This document shows, piece after piece, positions 62,026 to 64,000 of a stretch of DNA of 64,000 bases. The stretch is from Herbaspirillum sp. SJZ106 (GTDB taxonomy: Bacteria; Pseudomonadota; Gammaproteobacteria; Burkholderiales; Burkholderiaceae_D). The DNA lies in contig NZ_VFNI01000003.1 of NCBI RefSeq assembly GCF_006715495.1, positions 124,001 through 188,000 on the forward strand, written 5' to 3'. Made by a program: the position numbers and the translations under genes. The number at the start of each line of letters is the position of its first letter. The stretch's first letter is position 1. Under the pieces are notes generated by a model that made no database searches, was not told the DNA's origin, and worked only from the letters and a program-made list of their open reading frames with translations.

Positions 62026-63006
62026 ATGTTCATGTCATCTTTGGGGCGCCTGTTGCTGGTCGCGGCGGCGCTGTGTATGTGTTCTTTCACCGCGCGGGCG
62101 GAGTGTCGGCAGGCAGAGACTGCTAGTGTGATGGTGGACATTCCAAGAGAGGCCATATCGATACCGTCCAATGCCAAGGCGGGTGATGTCCTTTACGACC
62201 GGATCGTGCCGTTCCAGATTGTCTTCGGGCAAGCCCCGCTCCATCTGCAATGCTCCGGTCCCACGCCTAACTATCTGTTTTTATTCAACGATTGCACGAG
62301 CAAGATATGCATGACGGAGAATGCCTCCATGGGGATCACTGTCGACCTGGACCTACCCAATTATGAGCCCGGTTGGCAGCGGTACAGGCTGCCGGATGGC
62401 GACTTGTCAGAGCCGATCAATGTCAAGGCGCGGGTGCGGGTCCACGCGTTGAGGGATTCCAGGGGCCTCAACAGCGGCACCGTGTTCTACTATGGTCGCG
62501 GCCCTACGGCCATATCGGCGTGGCCCCCCATATCGAGCAGGGGAGCGACCGGTTGGTACTTCAGGACAAACGGTCTTTATGCGGTCCGAACGACCTGTGA
62601 GATGACGGCGCCCGACGTGGTCACCCTGCCCACAGTGGCGAGCAAGGAGCTGACGGGAATAGGTTCGACCGCCAAACCCAAGGACTTCAATATCACCCTC
62701 AATTGCTCCGGGGAGCGACAAGTATCCGACATTGGCGTTGCCTTCAGTCCGGCATATAGGCATCCTTCCGGTGCGCCGGGGGTGATCGCCACGGATATCG
62801 GGAACGGCAACGCCAACAACGTCGCCTTCCAGATCATCAACAAAACGACGCAAAGGCCGATCGAATTCGGCCAGCTTGAGCGAGGTACCCGAATGGTCAA
62901 TGGCACCGCCCAGTACCCCTTCACCGTGCAGTACTACCAGACCGGCGCGACCATCGCGCCAGGGCCGGTACGCGGGCGTGTGGTGGTGAGGGTCCAGATG
63001 CAATAG
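62026..63006 (+). CDS. Fimbrial adhesin-like protein 1
   Basis: A 326-residue secreted protein. The signal peptide ends at ARAE (residue ~25). A ~160-residue N-terminal beta domain is followed by a typical chaperone-usher pilin domain (residues ~185-326; RTTCEMTAPDVVTLPTVASK, DFNITLNCSGERQVSDIGVA, ending VVVRVQMQ), the layout of type-1 pilus tip adhesins. Cys residues pair in both domains. It is co-directional with a second protein of the same architecture 170 bp downstream. No usher or chaperone gene is within the window; they may lie beyond its right end. Confidence 0.85.
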   Translation: MFMSSLGRLLLVAAALCMCSFTARAECRQAETASVMVDIPREAISIPSNAKAGDVLYDRIVPFQIVFGQAPLHLQCSGPTPNYLFLFNDCTSKICMTENASMGITVDLDLPNYEPGWQRYRLPDGDLSEPINVKARVRVHALRDSRGLNSGTVFYYGRGPTAISAWPPISSRGATGWYFRTNGLYAVRTTCEMTAPDVVTLPTVASKELTGIGSTAKPKDFNITLNCSGERQVSDIGVAFSPAYRHPSGAPGVIATDIGNGNANNVAFQIINKTTQRPIEFGQLERGTRMVNGTAQYPFTVQYYQTGATIAPGPVRGRVVVRVQMQ

Positions 63007-63176
63007 CGGATCAGCGCGCGGTCGGGCCTCCTGGCCCTTTGGCGAACGGCTTGCTTCGGAAGAGGCGGGTCGTTTTCTTTTTACGGGTGCCGGTAGAGCG
63101 CATTGGGTTTGAGATTATTCTCATGGTGGGATGCGCAGGATATTTGGACAATCTAGGCTTTCCCAAGGAGCGAGTC

Positions 63177-64000
63177 GTGTTGTCCAAACCTAATCGCTTA
63201 CCGGCCGCCATGCTGCTTCTGTTGACCGCCGGTTCCGCTTACGGTGCTTGCACTCTCGTGCGAGTGCCTGCCGATCAAGAAATCCAAGGCCAGGAAGTGA
63301 TTTATACATTTCCGAATGGCCGTGTTTCGATTCCGCGCAATTTACCGGTCGGAAGCGTTATTGCGCGTGCGCCGATTCGCAGTATCACTAAAACTGGCCA
63401 GGCTTTGCAATGTCAACCGGGAGATCGCGTACGAGAGACTGTTAATGCGGCCACGGATACTCGTAATGATGGAATCAACGGCTATCTGAGAAGGGGAGAC
63501 GGTTCCATGACCGATGCCGGAGTCGCTTATCGTGTCCTTCAATCCGACGGCAATCCTATGCAGTTGACCAGCGTTTCGGCGTGGCCAACGAATGGGGGGG
63601 CTTGGGGGTCATCAGCTGCGCTTGTCAGAAGATACGCTGCGGAAATCGTACTGGTGAAAACTTCGGATGTCGTCCATTCCGGGACGGTATTTCCGGCGGG
63701 ACTCAAGCGGCGTATCAATGCTGTCGATTTTAACAATGCTGCCGGCGGCCGCCTGGTTGCGGCCACGATGACAACTACCAACAGCGTGACAATCGTGCCG
63801 CAGACCTGCGAGATGACATCCCCGGCAACGGTGTCGCTGGGCAATCACCGCAGAACGGCATTCACTGGCGTAGGCAGCACCACGCCGACCACCTCCTTCA
63901 GGATCAGCATTGACTGCACCGGCGTACAAACCGCCGTTCACATGACCATGAGCGATCCGAGCAATGTCGCCAATCGCAGCAGCACCTTGCCGCTGACGAG
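63177..64000 (+). CDS. Fimbrial adhesin-like protein 2 (partial, runs off the window)
   Basis: At least 274 residues of a second two-domain fimbrial adhesin. Translation starts at GTG with AAGGAG six bases upstream; the signal peptide is AAMLLLLTAGSAYGAC-like, with the mature protein beginning near ACTLVRVPADQ. An N-terminal lectin-like domain (~20-205) leads to the pilin domain beginning QTCEMTSPATVSLGNHRRTA and SFRISIDCTGVQ. It resembles its upstream neighbour (both have SAWP followed by TCEM and TGVGST/TGIGST) and is probably a diverged paralogue. The 3' end is outside the window. Confidence 0.85.
   Translation, partial: MLSKPNRLPAAMLLLLTAGSAYGACTLVRVPADQEIQGQEVIYTFPNGRVSIPRNLPVGSVIARAPIRSITKTGQALQCQPGDRVRETVNAATDTRNDGINGYLRRGDGSMTDAGVAYRVLQSDGNPMQLTSVSAWPTNGGAWGSSAALVRRYAAEIVLVKTSDVVHSGTVFPAGLKRRINAVDFNNAAGGRLVAATMTTTNSVTIVPQTCEMTSPATVSLGNHRRTAFTGVGSTTPTTSFRISIDCTGVQTAVHMTMSDPSNVANRSSTLPLT

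Overview
The window is about 64 kb of GC-rich chromosome from a betaproteobacterium. Protein families, gene style and the dispersed repeats point to Oxalobacteraceae, most likely a Herbaspirillum-like species. This is inferred from recognising the proteins; there is no rRNA here to settle it. Most of the window is ordinary core and metabolic chromosome. Composition drops visibly at about 3.2-4.2 kb, 29.6-29.9 kb and 36.4-40.1 kb, which are the accessory parts.

Layout. 0-3 kb: exported MsrA, a TPR/glycosyltransferase-like protein, a GDP-mannose Nudix hydrolase, then tRNA-Lys(CTT). 3.2-4.1 kb: an AT-rich islet next to the tRNA, bounded by an imperfect 31-bp direct repeat. 4.2-13.6 kb: a spermidine-synthase-like protein, an orphan MetQ, the YefM-YoeB toxin-antitoxin pair with its operator, a DNA-deoxyinosine glycosylase-like enzyme, an SDR, small membrane and lipoproteins, GNAT, FUSC, DUF1090 and HtpG. 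13.7-20.7 kb: amino-acid metabolism, with a MocR regulator divergent from a threonine-dehydratase-like enzyme, DUF2917, LysE and EamA exporters, then RidA, a strongly structured intergenic RNA candidate, an aminotransferase and a DHCW cupin. 21-27.7 kb: metallo-beta-lactamase-fold lipoprotein, tautomerase/LysR pair, AhpD-like protein, a second MocR regulator divergent from GNAT-azoreductase, and IbpA.

27.9-40.1 kb is the main accessory locus: a two-partner secretion system in which the transporter (TpsB) and the 2,487-residue exoprotein (TpsA) are divergently transcribed. The TpsA C-terminus has a serine-hydrolase-like motif and is followed 7 bp later by a small lipoprotein, a plausible immunity protein. 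Downstream is a graveyard or reservoir of short genes, three of them lipoproteins, separated by duplicated fragments of tpsA itself, as expected for polymorphic toxin/immunity cassette exchange.

40.1-49.6 kb: topoisomerase IV (parC, parE), then an amidase-DUF2848-MFS-LysR catabolic cluster. 50-59.5 kb: one long co-directional cluster of an RpiR regulator, isoaspartyl peptidase, a complete GsiABCD-type peptide importer, a P1-family aminopeptidase and an M55 D-aminopeptidase, which reads as import and hydrolysis of unusual (isoaspartyl or D-amino) peptides. 59.5-60.2 kb: a large inverted repeat. 60.4-64 kb: a SulP anion transporter and two adhesin-like fimbrial proteins, the second cut by the window end.

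Three families of dispersed or inverted repeats (a MITE-like element with 15-bp terminal inverted repeats, a ~95-bp hairpin-rich repeat and the large inverted repeat) and several promoter-proximal tandem repeats are also present.
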